NCBI RefSeq assembly: GCF_009728465.1
Contig: NZ_WOCD01000005.1
Location: forward strand, 1 to 64,000
Origin: Psychrosphaera haliotis
Lineage (GTDB): Bacteria > Pseudomonadota > Gammaproteobacteria > Enterobacterales > Alteromonadaceae
Direction: 5' to 3'
DNA: 64,000 bases
Below, one piece after another: positions 43,990-53,801 of the stretch. Within the stretch, counting starts at the first letter, position 1; each line of letters opens with the position of its first letter. The notes under the pieces were generated by a model, which did not search any database, was not told the DNA's origin, and worked only from the letters and a program-made list of their open reading frames with translations. Made by a program: the position numbers and the translations under genes.

Positions 43990-45915
43990 TTATTTTTTAT
44001 CGTCGTTCACTTCTTCAAACTCAGCATCAACAACATCGTCGTCTGCAGCGTTTGTTGCTTGTTCAGCACCTTCAGCGCCGGCACCACCTTGAGCTTGGGC
44101 TTTTGCTTGCGCAATTTCCATCAGCTTTTGAGATGCTTCCATTAACGCTTGAGACTTAGCTTCAATCTCATCTTTTGTGCCTGACTTAGATGCATCTTTA
44201 AGCTCATTAATCGCTTTTTCGATAGCATCTTTATCTTCAGCTGGAAGGTCGTCGCCTGCTTCAGTCACTTGCTTTTCAGTTGCGTGAGCTAATGCATCAG
44301 CTTGGTTACGTGCTTGTGCTAATTCTTCAAACTTCTTATCTTCTTCAGCATTCGCTTCTGCATCACGTACCATTGCATCAATCTCATCATCTGATAAGCC
44401 TGAAGATGCTTGGATAGTGATCTTTTGCTCTTTCCCTGTATCTTTGTCTTTAGCAGATACATGCAAGATACCGTCGGCATCAACATCAAATGTTACTTCG
44501 ATTTGTGGTGCGCCACGTTGAGCTGGACGAATACCTTCTAGGTTAAACTGACCAAGCGATTTGTTGCTTGATGCTTGCTTACGCTCACCTTGAAGAACAT
44601 GAATTGTTACCGCTGACTGATTGTCTTCTGCTGTAGAGAACGTTTGCGATTGCTTAGTAGGAATCGTAGTGTTCTTTTCAATTACAGAAGTCATCACTCC
44701 GCCCATTGTCTCAATACCTAGAGATAATGGAGTAACGTCTAGTAGTAATACGTCTTTAACATCACCAGAAAGAACACCACCTTGAATTGCTGCACCAATT
44801 GCTACCGCTTCATCAGGGTTAACGTCTTTACGAGGCTCTTTACCGAAGAACTCAGTAACAGCCGCTTGAACTTTAGGCATACGTGTTTGACCACCAACTA
44901 AGATGATGTCATGTACGTCGCTTACTGATAAGTCCGCATCTTTAAGCGCCATTTTTAACGGCTCTAACGTTGCTTGGATCATATCTTCAACAAGAGACTC
45001 TAGCTTCGCACGAGTAATCTTGATGTTCATGTGCTTAGGACCTGAAGCATCCGCTGTCACATATGGTAAGTTAACTTCCGTTTGTTGCGCTGAAGATAAT
45101 TCAATTTTAGCTTTTTCAGCGGCTTCTTTAACACGCTGCATTGCTAGCGGGTCGTTTTTAAGATTTACGCCTTGATCTTTGTTGAACTCTTCTACTAAGT
45201 AGTTGATCACACGGTTATCAAAGTCTTCACCACCTAAGTGTGTGTCACCGTTTGTCGCTAATACTTCAAACGTTTGCTCGCCATCTACTTCATCAATTTC
45301 GATGATTGAGATATCGAATGTACCGCCACCTAAGTCGTAAACAGCTACAACGTTGTCGCTTCCTTTTCTACCAACACCGTATGCTAATGCAGCTGCAGTT
45401 GGTTCGTTGATAATACGTTTTACGTCTAGACCAGCAATACGACCAGCGTCTTTTGTTGCTTGACGTTGTGAGTCATTGAAGTAAGCAGGAACGGTAATTA
45501 CAGCACCCGTTACTTTTTCGCCTAGGAAGTCTTCCGCTGTCTTTTTCATTTTCTTAAGAACTTCAGCTGACACCTGAGGTGCCGCCATTTTTTCGCCCTT
45601 AACTTCAACCCATGCATCACCATTGTCAGCTTTAACAATGCTAAATGGCATGATGTCGATATCACGTTGAACTTCTTTGTCTTCAAAACGACGACCAATT
45701 AAACGCTTGATAGCGAATAGTGTGTTTTGAGGATTTGTTACCGCTTGGCGCTTAGCTGGTTGACCAACTAAGATTTCGCCTTCGTCTGTGTATGCAATAA
45801 TAGAAGGAGTTGTGCGATCGCCTTCCGCGTTTTCAATTACACGAGGCTTGTCACCATCTAAAACAGCAACACAAGAGTTTGTTGTACCTAAATCGATACC
45901 AATGATTCTACCCAT
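43990..45915 (-). CDS. dnaK: Chaperone DnaK (Hsp70)
   Basis: A 641-residue Hsp70 (638 in E. coli). The N-terminal ATPase has [34 protein letters not shown] and [12 protein letters not shown]; the substrate-binding domain follows, and the C-terminus ends in the typical acidic [15 protein letters not shown] sigma-32 promoter lies at 45973-45997. Together with dnaJ and grpE it makes the complete Hsp70 machine within this window. Confidence 0.99.
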   Translation of the reverse strand: MGRIIGIDLGTTNSCVAVLDGDKPRVIENAEGDRTTPSIIAYTDEGEILVGQPAKRQAVTNPQNTLFAIKRLIGRRFEDKEVQRDIDIMPFSIVKADNGDAWVEVKGEKMAAPQVSAEVLKKMKKTAEDFLGEKVTGAVITVPAYFNDSQRQATKDAGRIAGLDVKRIINEPTAAALAYGVGRKGSDNVVAVYDLGGGTFDISIIEIDEVDGEQTFEVLATNGDTHLGGEDFDNRVINYLVEEFNKDQGVNLKNDPLAMQRVKEAAEKAKIELSSAQQTEVNLPYVTADASGPKHMNIKITRAKLESLVEDMIQATLEPLKMALKDADLSVSDVHDIILVGGQTRMPKVQAAVTEFFGKEPRKDVNPDEAVAIGAAIQGGVLSGDVKDVLLLDVTPLSLGIETMGGVMTSVIEKNTTIPTKQSQTFSTAEDNQSAVTIHVLQGERKQASSNKSLGQFNLEGIRPAQRGAPQIEVTFDVDADGILHVSAKDKDTGKEQKITIQASSGLSDDEIDAMVRDAEANAEEDKKFEELAQARNQADALAHATEKQVTEAGDDLPAEDKDAIEKAINELKDASKSGTKDEIEAKSQALMEASQKLMEIAQAKAQAQGGAGAEGAEQATNAADDDVVDAEFEEVNDDKK

Positions 45916-45972
45916 GAGATTTACTCCGAAAACAACTTATTAAAAGGGGTTAAATTAATTCTTGCACTATTA

Positions 45973-45997
45973 GTGGGGGTACTAATGAGGTTTTCAA
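45973..45997 (-). promoter_or_regulatory. Sigma-32 heat-shock promoter of dnaK
   Basis: Minus strand TTGAAA at 45992-45997, 13 bases, then CCCCAC at 45973-45978, close to the sigma-32 consensus. It is about 58 nt before the dnaK start. No CIRCE inverted repeat is seen near it. Confidence 0.75.
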
Positions 45998-46094
45998 CTG
46001 AAATAGATAAATTTTTTTACAATTTTTTGAATTTTTTTTTGAATTTACTTTCTAATGTAAATAGGGCTAAAAAAATAACTATTATTGGCACCCA

Positions 46095-49079
46095 TTATTT
46101 CAAAGATAAGCGCTGCCAAACCTGTTGTACCACGTTTTTATGAAGCTCAATTGAGCTTCGCCCTACCAACTTTTCTTGCAAGTTTAATGACTGCTGGTGA
46201 TATAACTTACGGTATTCCTGGTAAGCTTCCCAAAGACCATTACACTCAACCTTTGTTATCAACCCTAGCTCTGAACTAATTTCCAACAATCGTTTATTGT
46301 CAGAATAGTCAGCTAACCCTGCGTACTTCCCGCTATATTGTAATACCAAAAGTTGCGTAACAAACTCGATATCGGCAATGCCTCCGCGGCTCTGCTTAAG
46401 ATCAAATAACTCTGAAGTTTCTTTGGACAAGTTCGCACACATTTTTTCTCGCATTTTAGAGATGTCTGCCTTTAACAACTCTGTATCACGCTTTGACTTA
46501 AGTATCGCCTTTCTAATCTCTTCAAACTGCACCGTTAATGCTCTGCTTCCCATAACTGCTCTTGCACGCACAAGAGCTTGATGCTCCCATGTCCAAGCTT
46601 CGGTGCTTTGATACTCTGCAAAGGTATTAATATTAATAGCGAGCAAGCCACTCGCACCTGAAGGTCTAAGTCTGGTATCTAACTCGTATAAAATACCGCT
46701 GGGCGTTCTAGTAGTAAAAACGTGGAGAATTCGCTGCGCTAATTTTAAGTAAAACTGTCTTGAATCTATTTGTTTTTTGCCATTAGTTGGGCTACTTGAT
46801 GCACAGCCATGGACAAAAACCACATCGAGGTCAGAACCATAACCAAGCTCATAACCTCCTAGTTTTCCATAACCTAATACAGCAAAGTTCTTATCTTGAT
46901 CTGAAGCACCTTCAGGATAACCATATCGACTGATCATTTGTTGCCAAGATAAGTTAACCACTTGATGCAAAATTGCCTCAGACAATGCGGTTAAATGATT
47001 ACTCACAGTGGGTAAGTCAATAATTTGCGACACATCACACGCTGCAATAATTAACTGCGACGACAACTTAAACTGTCGTAAGATCTCCATCTGCAATTCT
47101 AGATCGTCTGCATCTACTCGCAGCAGGTTGCGTCTTAAGTCAGCGGCGTAGTCGGTTAATTTAGGGATAGTATATAAAAGCTTTGGGTCGATTAACTGAT
47201 CGAGTAAAAGTGGAAAGTGCTTTAATTCTTGGCCTATAAAGTGACAAGACGACACTAGCTTCACTAATTGCTTTAATGCTCCAGGATGTTCAACTAATAA
47301 CGCTAGATAAGTTGTTCTAGCCGTAATACGTTTAATGATTTTCAAGATATCAGCACATTGCGATACCGATATTTTTTGAACGTCACACTCTGCCATTAAA
47401 TGCGGAATTAATAAGTCGAGTCGGTCTCGGCCTTTACTGCTTAAAACCGCTTTAATTAAGTCCGCCTTTTGATCCATCAAACAGCTAATTAAATTATTAG
47501 TAGTTAAATTAGTAGCTACGTTATTAGTTAAATTAGTGGCTTCCTCAGTTGTTAAATGTTCAGCAGAAGCCGATAGGTCGTTAGGGCTCTGTAGAGAAGG
47601 TTCTAACTCTGTGCTTTCTTGAAGGTCTACTTGTAGTTTTACCTGTAGGTCTAACTGCCATATTGCTTGCCACTTTTCTACTAACTCATTGTTTGGGTTA
47701 CTTTGATGTTCCGGTGATTCACCAATCAGCTCATCAAATATGTCGTGAATTTGCGTGGAAACGGCCTCTACTGTTGTTAAAAACACGTCCCAGGTTGGCA
47801 CATTAAATAGCGTTAATAATCGTTTTTTATCCAGCTCAGTACTTGGCAGTGTTTGGGTCTGCTTGTCGTCAAAGGCTTGTAAATATTGTTCGCAATCTCT
47901 TAACCACAAGTAACTTTGTTCAATATTAATGCCTTCTTGCTCAGTAAATACATTGAGCCGAACTAACTCAGGTAAAACTGATAAAAAGCTGGGCAACTGT
48001 AATTGTGGCTCTTTACCGCCGCGTAACATTTGTAACGCTTGAAGAATAAATTCCGCTTCTCTTATACCGCCAGAGCCCAGCTTTATATTATTAACCAAGT
48101 TTCGTCTGACAACTTCCTGTTCAATCTGGCGCTTCATGGTGCGCAAAGACTCGATCACACTAAAGTCGATATAGCGACGATAAACAAAAGGCTTAAGCAT
48201 GCTAATAAGTTGTGTATGTGACTGTTGTTCCTCGGCCGTAATAAATTTGCTGTAGGCTAACGGCCTTGCCTTTAAAAGAGCATATCGCTCCCACTCCCGG
48301 CCTTGCTCTTGGTAATAATCTTCAAGAGCGGCAAAACTGCTTACCAAAGGGCCACTATCGCCAAATGGCCTCAAACGCATATCGACTCGAAATACCTGAC
48401 CATCAGGGGTGACAGAATCCAATAGCTGAATAATTTTTTGAGCGAGCTTAGTAAAGTAAGTTTGGAAGTCTTCTTGCTTACGACCACCAGCCGTTGTGCC
48501 TTTGCTCTCATAACAAAATATAAGATCAATATCTGATGAAAAGTTAAGTTCGTAACCGCCCAACTTACCCATGCCCAGGGCAATTAAAGGAACAGGTTGC
48601 CCGCATTCATTTATCGCCTTTCCCCATCGAGGAGCTAAATGGCATTCAGCCCACTGCCTAGCCAATACATAAAACAAATCAGCTGATTCAGACAAGTATC
48701 GCATACTGGTTTTTATGTCTATTTGTTTTAGAAAGTGCTGACTGGCAATAACGACCATTAAATGATGCCTAAAATCTCTGAGGGCTTTTAATGCATCTGC
48801 TTCTGATAAAGACAGCCATTCCGTTTCTGAAATAGACCACTGAGGCAACACAAGTTGAACTTCTTTGACCACGCAGCTTGCAGCCAAATCTTCAAAAATA
48901 AATTGATATCTACCGCACATCCTAAAAATAAAATCACTCATCGCCAGCAGATACTGCAAAGCAGAAGCATCATCAAAATCGACGTCTACATTATGTGCAT
49001 TTACAAGCGCGGAAAGACGCTTAGCTCCTAATGCCTCTATAGAGTTTGAATCATTGTTCGATGATTGGAATGTATTCAC
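46095..49079 (-). CDS. glnE: Bifunctional glutamine synthetase adenylyltransferase/adenylyl-removing enzyme
   Basis: GlnE controls glutamine synthetase by adding or removing AMP. At 994 residues it is longer than the E. coli protein (946). The N-terminal nucleotidyltransferase site (GKLGGYELNFSSDIDLIF, about residues 170-187) and the C-terminal one (GKLGGYELGYGSDLDVVFV) are both intact. The extra length lies in the linker at about residues 490-545, a low-complexity Leu/Thr/Asn-rich stretch with imperfect repeats (TNLTNNVATNLTTNN). Upstream is the CYTH/CHAD gene, as in E. coli glnE-ygiF. Confidence 0.96.
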   Translation of the reverse strand: MNTFQSSNNDSNSIEALGAKRLSALVNAHNVDVDFDDASALQYLLAMSDFIFRMCGRYQFIFEDLAASCVVKEVQLVLPQWSISETEWLSLSEADALKALRDFRHHLMVVIASQHFLKQIDIKTSMRYLSESADLFYVLARQWAECHLAPRWGKAINECGQPVPLIALGMGKLGGYELNFSSDIDLIFCYESKGTTAGGRKQEDFQTYFTKLAQKIIQLLDSVTPDGQVFRVDMRLRPFGDSGPLVSSFAALEDYYQEQGREWERYALLKARPLAYSKFITAEEQQSHTQLISMLKPFVYRRYIDFSVIESLRTMKRQIEQEVVRRNLVNNIKLGSGGIREAEFILQALQMLRGGKEPQLQLPSFLSVLPELVRLNVFTEQEGINIEQSYLWLRDCEQYLQAFDDKQTQTLPSTELDKKRLLTLFNVPTWDVFLTTVEAVSTQIHDIFDELIGESPEHQSNPNNELVEKWQAIWQLDLQVKLQVDLQESTELEPSLQSPNDLSASAEHLTTEEATNLTNNVATNLTTNNLISCLMDQKADLIKAVLSSKGRDRLDLLIPHLMAECDVQKISVSQCADILKIIKRITARTTYLALLVEHPGALKQLVKLVSSCHFIGQELKHFPLLLDQLIDPKLLYTIPKLTDYAADLRRNLLRVDADDLELQMEILRQFKLSSQLIIAACDVSQIIDLPTVSNHLTALSEAILHQVVNLSWQQMISRYGYPEGASDQDKNFAVLGYGKLGGYELGYGSDLDVVFVHGCASSSPTNGKKQIDSRQFYLKLAQRILHVFTTRTPSGILYELDTRLRPSGASGLLAININTFAEYQSTEAWTWEHQALVRARAVMGSRALTVQFEEIRKAILKSKRDTELLKADISKMREKMCANLSKETSELFDLKQSRGGIADIEFVTQLLVLQYSGKYAGLADYSDNKRLLEISSELGLITKVECNGLWEAYQEYRKLYHQQSLNLQEKLVGRSSIELHKNVVQQVWQRLSLK

Positions 49080-49140
49080 GGTTTAATTTCACTACTTAAA
49101 TATCTTTATTTTGATATTACGGTTTATTTTAAAGTTTAAT

Positions 49141-49187
49141 TTTAAGGTTTAAGGTTTAAGGTTTAAGGTTTAAGGTTTAAGGTTTAA
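49141..49187. repeat. Tandem heptamer repeat (TTTAAGG)6 in the glnE leader
   Basis: Six perfect copies of TTTAAGG, plus a partial seventh, lie between ygiF and glnE, 62-108 nt before the glnE start. Degenerate copies flank it on the left. Copy number could vary by slippage and would change the leader length. Confidence 0.95.
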
Positions 49188-49212
49188 CTATCACTATTTT
49201 AGTATCACGTTT

Positions 49213-50787
49213 TTACCAGAATGGTTTAATTTGGCTAACGCTTCCTATTGAAGCTGACAACGCCGTATTTAAGCTTTGTTGTTTGCCCTTTACCCAAGAT
49301 AAATAATCCGCGTTTTCTGACTCAGGAATAATTGCCGTTGCATCATTACTTTCACTGCACGCTTCTGTATCACGCACAATAAGCTTTTCTAATCGAGTTA
49401 AAAGCAAAAATTCTTCGCAACCAACCAACAAGTCAAGTTGCCCATTGTGCATTGACTGGCTTTGTTCGCCGTATAAATTGCCCACCGTAATGCCCGTTAA
49501 AATAGATTCAACCAGAGGCCAATATAGTGCTACTAAGCTTTCTTTGTCAGTGTGATTTTTGTAGTTGGCTAACGCTACCTGAAGGTTTTGCCACGCCGAC
49601 TCTAACCATAAGTTTGAAAACTCAGTTAAAGGCTCTTTTAATGTGCATAACTCATTCAGTGGTAGTGCATTTCGCCATTGCTTTTGCGTTAACCACTGAA
49701 CAAAATTCAAAATAAGTCGGTTGTATTCGTTAGTACTAAAAAAGCCCACCGCTTTCATTAATTTGTGTTCCGGCAATTGATACTGTGCCATCAACTCTGG
49801 TAGATGTTCACTATTTTCAATTTCTTTCCGGTAAGGGCTTTTTCTGCTGACTAGCTGATTTAGTTGATAAAAACCATCAACCCACTTGTGCTGCTGACGT
49901 ATAGTTTCAAAAGACTCGATGAACTGATCAATCTGGCTTTGTGCCAAGGTAACAGAAAACAGTTTAAGAATATGAATAATAAGCGACCAGCCATCAATGA
50001 CTTTTCGCAATGCCTTTGGTGACATTGAAGAGCAAAACACTTGCTCATTGTGTTGTACAAACTTTAAAGCTTCAGAGGCTGCTTGAATAAGCGCTGGCTC
50101 AAACTCAATATTACTTTTAAGCTCAATACCGTTTAACTCTGTGCATTTAAGCGATGAGCCTGTAAGTAGTTGATACCCTCGTGCTGCCTTACTTAAAAAG
50201 CCTAATCGCACATCTACTTGGCTACTAACAAACTGAGCTAGGTTAAATAAATCTTTTTCTTGGCCAGAAACGAACTCTAATTCAATTTCGCTGATAATGG
50301 TTTGATGACCGCCAGACTTAATCACACCTTGATCAAGAACACACTCAATTACAGTGCCCGATGGCATTTCTATTAACCATGTGGTTCGTTCAAAGTCTGT
50401 TTCAAATAGTAATTTTAATTCGGCTTGAATATCACTTACTGCAAATCCTATTGGCCAAATTTTTTGGTCAAATAAAGACAGGTCTGCCATTAAACTTACG
50501 GGCGTAGGTAGGTCAACATTAAATTCCGGTCTGCGATGCAAACCACCAATGTCTTGGCCAGCTAATTTTACCGTTTGTTCAGCTTCAATTTGACCATCAG
50601 AAAACTCGCTAGAACGGATCCGAAGGCCCATATCAAAATCTCTGAGGGCTTGATTAGCGGTATCAAAATAGCCATTTCTCAACTGCTTTTTATGAGTATT
50701 GGTGATTTTAAAATGTGAAGCGCTTAGTGCAGCGGTAAACTTATTCACTAAGTCTGGTTGGATAAGAAACTTTAACTCTATTTCCAT
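49213..50787 (-). CDS. ygiF: Inorganic triphosphatase with CYTH and CHAD domains (YgiF-like)
   Basis: A 524-residue protein. The N-terminal CYTH domain begins with the metal/triphosphate-binding EIELKF motif (ExExK) and the C-terminal CHAD domain is helical and rich in histidine and basic residues. E. coli YgiF (433 residues) hydrolyses inorganic triphosphate and lies upstream of glnE, the same order as here. Probably co-transcribed with glnE. The product is about 90 residues longer than E. coli YgiF, mostly in the CHAD part. Confidence 0.9.
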   Translation of the reverse strand: MEIELKFLIQPDLVNKFTAALSASHFKITNTHKKQLRNGYFDTANQALRDFDMGLRIRSSEFSDGQIEAEQTVKLAGQDIGGLHRRPEFNVDLPTPVSLMADLSLFDQKIWPIGFAVSDIQAELKLLFETDFERTTWLIEMPSGTVIECVLDQGVIKSGGHQTIISEIELEFVSGQEKDLFNLAQFVSSQVDVRLGFLSKAARGYQLLTGSSLKCTELNGIELKSNIEFEPALIQAASEALKFVQHNEQVFCSSMSPKALRKVIDGWSLIIHILKLFSVTLAQSQIDQFIESFETIRQQHKWVDGFYQLNQLVSRKSPYRKEIENSEHLPELMAQYQLPEHKLMKAVGFFSTNEYNRLILNFVQWLTQKQWRNALPLNELCTLKEPLTEFSNLWLESAWQNLQVALANYKNHTDKESLVALYWPLVESILTGITVGNLYGEQSQSMHNGQLDLLVGCEEFLLLTRLEKLIVRDTEACSESNDATAIIPESENADYLSWVKGKQQSLNTALSASIGSVSQIKPFW

Positions 50788-50936
50788 TAATTAACGTTCT
50801 GTTTTCGATTGGAGTGCTCAGGTTACCTAAGTCACTCCACAAACTCAACGATTAGCCAACTTTTGTCTACTCAAACCGATATGCTAGATAAACATTGATT
50901 TTAATAGGCTGGCTTAAATGGTTGTAAAATATCTAG

Positions 50937-51545
50937 TTAAGACGCCTTAGCTATGCCTAGGCCGCCCAATTGAGCCTTAACTTGTCCTGCAGACAAAGCA
51001 CCTACAGGCCTACGAGGGATATTACCTTTAAAGATAGGCTCAGGTGGGAATGCGCGCTCTTTTTTACCTATTTTATAAAGAATGCCATTTCGAATTTCAT
51101 CTACTTTATAACCCGCTTTTACCTTAATACGAATATGTGGAATACCGGCGGCTTCTAAAGCCCCAGTCACAAACCAATCTTGCTTTGATTTGTGTCCACC
51201 ATTTGATTGGTTAACTAAATCTACCGCTGCAATAATTCGATAAGTTTGCGGGTCGCACAACACATAATCAATCACTTTGCTTGACGCTTTGATCATTGCA
51301 GAGCGTTTGGCACGGCCTTTAACACTCTCTTTTGTTTCGATGATGTCTTGTAATCTTACTCTATTCACTATTCGGTAGTCGTTACCCACCGCTTTATCTA
51401 ACAACGCCAAAAAACCGCGCTCTACATTAGTAAAAAGCTGCGTTTTCTTTTTAAAAGGATAAGGATTGTTGGTGTCAATAAAGTGACTTGCTACTAAGGC
51501 AATGGTCAAAATTAAACCGACTAGCAATACTAAAACCCATTCCAT
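50937..51545 (-). CDS. DUF2726 protein, membrane-anchored
   Basis: A 202-residue protein with one N-terminal transmembrane helix (residues about 2-22) and a cytosolic DUF2726 domain (FLALLDKAVGNDYRIVNRVRLQDII, then VIDYVLCDPQTYRIIAAVDL). The domain resembles endonuclease-like folds in sequence layout (IDYVLCD ... AAVDL), but no activity is established. It is divergent from mtnN. Confidence 0.8.
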   Translation of the reverse strand: MEWVLVLLVGLILTIALVASHFIDTNNPYPFKKKTQLFTNVERGFLALLDKAVGNDYRIVNRVRLQDIIETKESVKGRAKRSAMIKASSKVIDYVLCDPQTYRIIAAVDLVNQSNGGHKSKQDWFVTGALEAAGIPHIRIKVKAGYKVDEIRNGILYKIGKKERAFPPEPIFKGNIPRRPVGALSAGQVKAQLGGLGIAKAS

Positions 51546-51744
51546 ACTATTCTCCAGTGAACGATAGATAATTCTCTACCGTTACTAAGCAGATAGTGTG
51601 CCATTTAAATGGTATTAATTTTGACACTGAGATAAGTGAATTGTTTTTGCTCCTTTTACATAGCCAAGCCGCCATTGCTCTATTATAATTTCTTATAATT
51701 TCAGATTGATAGATAACTATCCTAACTTATATAGAGAGCTTGAT

Positions 51745-52440
51745 ATGACAATTGCGATAATTGGCGCAATGGAACCAGAAGTAGCCATTTTAAAGAATAA
51801 TATTAACAACTTAAAAACCACTAAAATTGCTAACTACGAGTATTTTTCTGGTGAATTAAATGGCCAAGAAGTTGTTTTAGTTCAATCTGGTATAGGCAAA
51901 GTAGCTTCAGCCATTGCCACCGCCCTTTTAATTAACAACTTTAAACCTGACTACGTAATTAACACGGGTTCAGCTGGCGGTTTTGACAAAGAATTAAAAG
52001 TTGGCGACGTAGCTGTAGGCGATCAAGTGGTTCACCACGACGTAGACGTGACGGCTTTTAATTACGAATTTGGTCAAGTACCAAATATGCCAGCGCGCTT
52101 TGCTGCAGATGAAAAGCTTGTGTCGTTAACAAAAGAGTCAATTGAAGAAATGTCTGACATTACCTGCAAAGTTGGTTTAGTTGCCACAGGTGACAGCTTC
52201 ATGTGCGATCCTGTTAGAATTGAAGCAACGCGTCAGCAATTCCCAGATATGTTAGCAGTAGAGATGGAAGGTGCGGCCATTGCACAAACTTGTCATCAAA
52301 TGGACACGCCGTTTTTGGTTATTCGTTCTCTTTCAGATATTGCTGGTGAAGAATCGCCAATGAGTTTTGATGCATATTTAGAAATCGCATCTAAAAACTC
52401 TTCGGATTTAGTGATGAAGCTTTTAAATAAAATTAAATAA
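51745..52440 (+). CDS. mtnN: 5'-methylthioadenosine/S-adenosylhomocysteine nucleosidase
   Basis: Hydrolyses MTA and SAH in methionine salvage and the activated methyl cycle. It is 231 residues when started at ATG 51745, which gives the family N-terminus MTIAIIGAMEPEVA (catalytic E12). VEMEGAAIAQ and SLSDIAGEE carry the other catalytic residues. The upstream in-frame extension to 51706 is not supported. It is followed by the cobD-like gene 14 nt later. Confidence 0.96.
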   Translation: MTIAIIGAMEPEVAILKNNINNLKTTKIANYEYFSGELNGQEVVLVQSGIGKVASAIATALLINNFKPDYVINTGSAGGFDKELKVGDVAVGDQVVHHDVDVTAFNYEFGQVPNMPARFAADEKLVSLTKESIEEMSDITCKVGLVATGDSFMCDPVRIEATRQQFPDMLAVEMEGAAIAQTCHQMDTPFLVIRSLSDIAGEESPMSFDAYLEIASKNSSDLVMKLLNKIK

Positions 52441-52454
52441 AAGCGACTATTACT

Positions 52455-53408
52455 ATGTTAGAAACAATGGCTGAACTTCCACATCTATTGGCAGCAGCCA
52501 TTGTTATTGTTATTGAATGGCTGATCCCACTTCCATTTAAATACTCTCCTCTTCGCCTTTGCGCGTTATTAGCAGACGCCATTGCTCTCAAGGTTAATAA
52601 ACCAGGTACAGAGCGGCAACGCAGAATCTCAGGTTTTATGTCGTTGCTCACTTATTTTGTCTTTGTCGCTGTGATTGTTTGGTCGTTACTTTTTGTAATG
52701 CCTTATGACATATGGACTGAATCCGTATTATTGTACATTAGTCTCAGTTATCACTCAGTCTCTAAAGTAAACAAAGCATTAGAAGAAGCTCTAGCCAATA
52801 AACAGAATACCTTAGCAAAAGATTATTTAAGCGAAACGGCTAGCTTTGATACCAAACGATTGTCCTCTCTAGGATTAACAAAGGGTGCGCTGGAAATAGA
52901 AATTAATGCGTGGGTTACGACCTGGTTAATGCCTGTTGCACTGTTTATTGCCCTTGGCGGTTTAGCTAGCCTAGCGTATAGAGTGTTGGATATAGTGACA
53001 AAACAGTGGCTTGCTTTAAATCCCAAATACAGCGATTTTGGTCTACCTACAACGGCCATAAAAACTTCGCTTGATTGGCTGTTAAGCGCTTTAATAGCTC
53101 CAATTTTTTCCGTTTTTAAATCAAGTCCCGGGTGGTGGTCATTATTCCAACGCAATAAAAACAGATGGCCTGCAGAGCAGAGCCTTGTTGATTTAGTTTG
53201 GATGAGTATTGTAGCGGCAGGTTGTCGTATTGAAATGGCCGGGCCAACTATGTTTAATGATGTTAAAGTACCAAGACTTAGAATAAATGAAGGACAAAAG
53301 CCTAATCACGGTGCTATTGCTCAGCTGCGTCATTGGCTTGCACGCTTTACCGGTTTTTTGCTTCTTCTTATTCTGTTATTTTGGTTTATTGGAAATTTTA
53401 ACAATTAA
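52455..53408 (+). CDS. CobD/CbiB-like membrane protein
   Basis: A 317-residue multi-pass membrane protein of the CobD/CbiB family (cobinamide/adenosylcobinamide-phosphate synthesis), with the conserved EMAGPTMFND-type segment near the C-terminus. In this group of bacteria it follows mtnN, and there is no other cobalamin gene nearby, so a true role in B12 side-chain attachment is uncertain. The gene is preceded by mtnN and followed 9 nt later by a rhodanese gene. Confidence 0.8.
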   Translation: MLETMAELPHLLAAAIVIVIEWLIPLPFKYSPLRLCALLADAIALKVNKPGTERQRRISGFMSLLTYFVFVAVIVWSLLFVMPYDIWTESVLLYISLSYHSVSKVNKALEEALANKQNTLAKDYLSETASFDTKRLSSLGLTKGALEIEINAWVTTWLMPVALFIALGGLASLAYRVLDIVTKQWLALNPKYSDFGLPTTAIKTSLDWLLSALIAPIFSVFKSSPGWWSLFQRNKNRWPAEQSLVDLVWMSIVAAGCRIEMAGPTMFNDVKVPRLRINEGQKPNHGAIAQLRHWLARFTGFLLLLILLFWFIGNFNN

Positions 53409-53417
53409 GGTTTAGAC

Positions 53418-53801
53418 ATGTTTAATAAAACAGTTTTAGTCATGGTTTCACTTATTTTAAGCTTATTCAGTAGTGCTATTTTCGCCAATAGCACACCTAA
53501 GATTTCCGCTGAACAATACTTAAAAAACAAAACAAATTATCAAGTTCTTGATGTTCGTTCGCCAAGTGAATATGCAGAAGGTCACATTGAAGGTGCGATT
53601 AATATCCCGCATCACGCGATTATTGATGAATTAGACAAACTAAAATCTATTAATAAAACCATTGTTGTTTATTGTCGCAGTGGCCGCCGAGCTGAAAAAG
53701 CTGAAGCAATGATGAGAAAGAATGGCATTAAAGGCTTCATCCATTTAGACGGAGACATGTTAGGTTGGAAAGCAAAACAGCTTCCAGTGGTTAAACCTTA
53801 A
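53418..53801 (+). CDS. Exported rhodanese-like protein
   Basis: 127 residues, with a signal peptide (cleavage near residue 23, FAN-ST) and one rhodanese domain with catalytic C86 in VVYCRSGRRA. It would act as a periplasmic sulfurtransferase or thiol carrier. It ends the mtnN-cobD unit, and its stop codon overlaps the stop of the convergent L,D-transpeptidase gene by 4 nt. Confidence 0.9.
   Translation: MFNKTVLVMVSLILSLFSSAIFANSTPKISAEQYLKNKTNYQVLDVRSPSEYAEGHIEGAINIPHHAIIDELDKLKSINKTIVVYCRSGRRAEKAEAMMRKNGIKGFIHLDGDMLGWKAKQLPVVKP

Noticed and set aside
44903..45175. Plus-strand open frame inside dnaK
   Set aside because: It is antisense to a highly conserved coding region, a known by-product of codon use in dnaK genes, and has no start signals.
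45973..46094. CIRCE element at dnaK
   Set aside because: The region has a sigma-32-type promoter but no TTAGCACTC-N9-GAGTGCTAA-like inverted repeat.
49141..49187. CRISPR or telomere-like array
   Set aside because: The unit is only 7 bp with no spacers and there are no cas genes; it is a simple tandem repeat.
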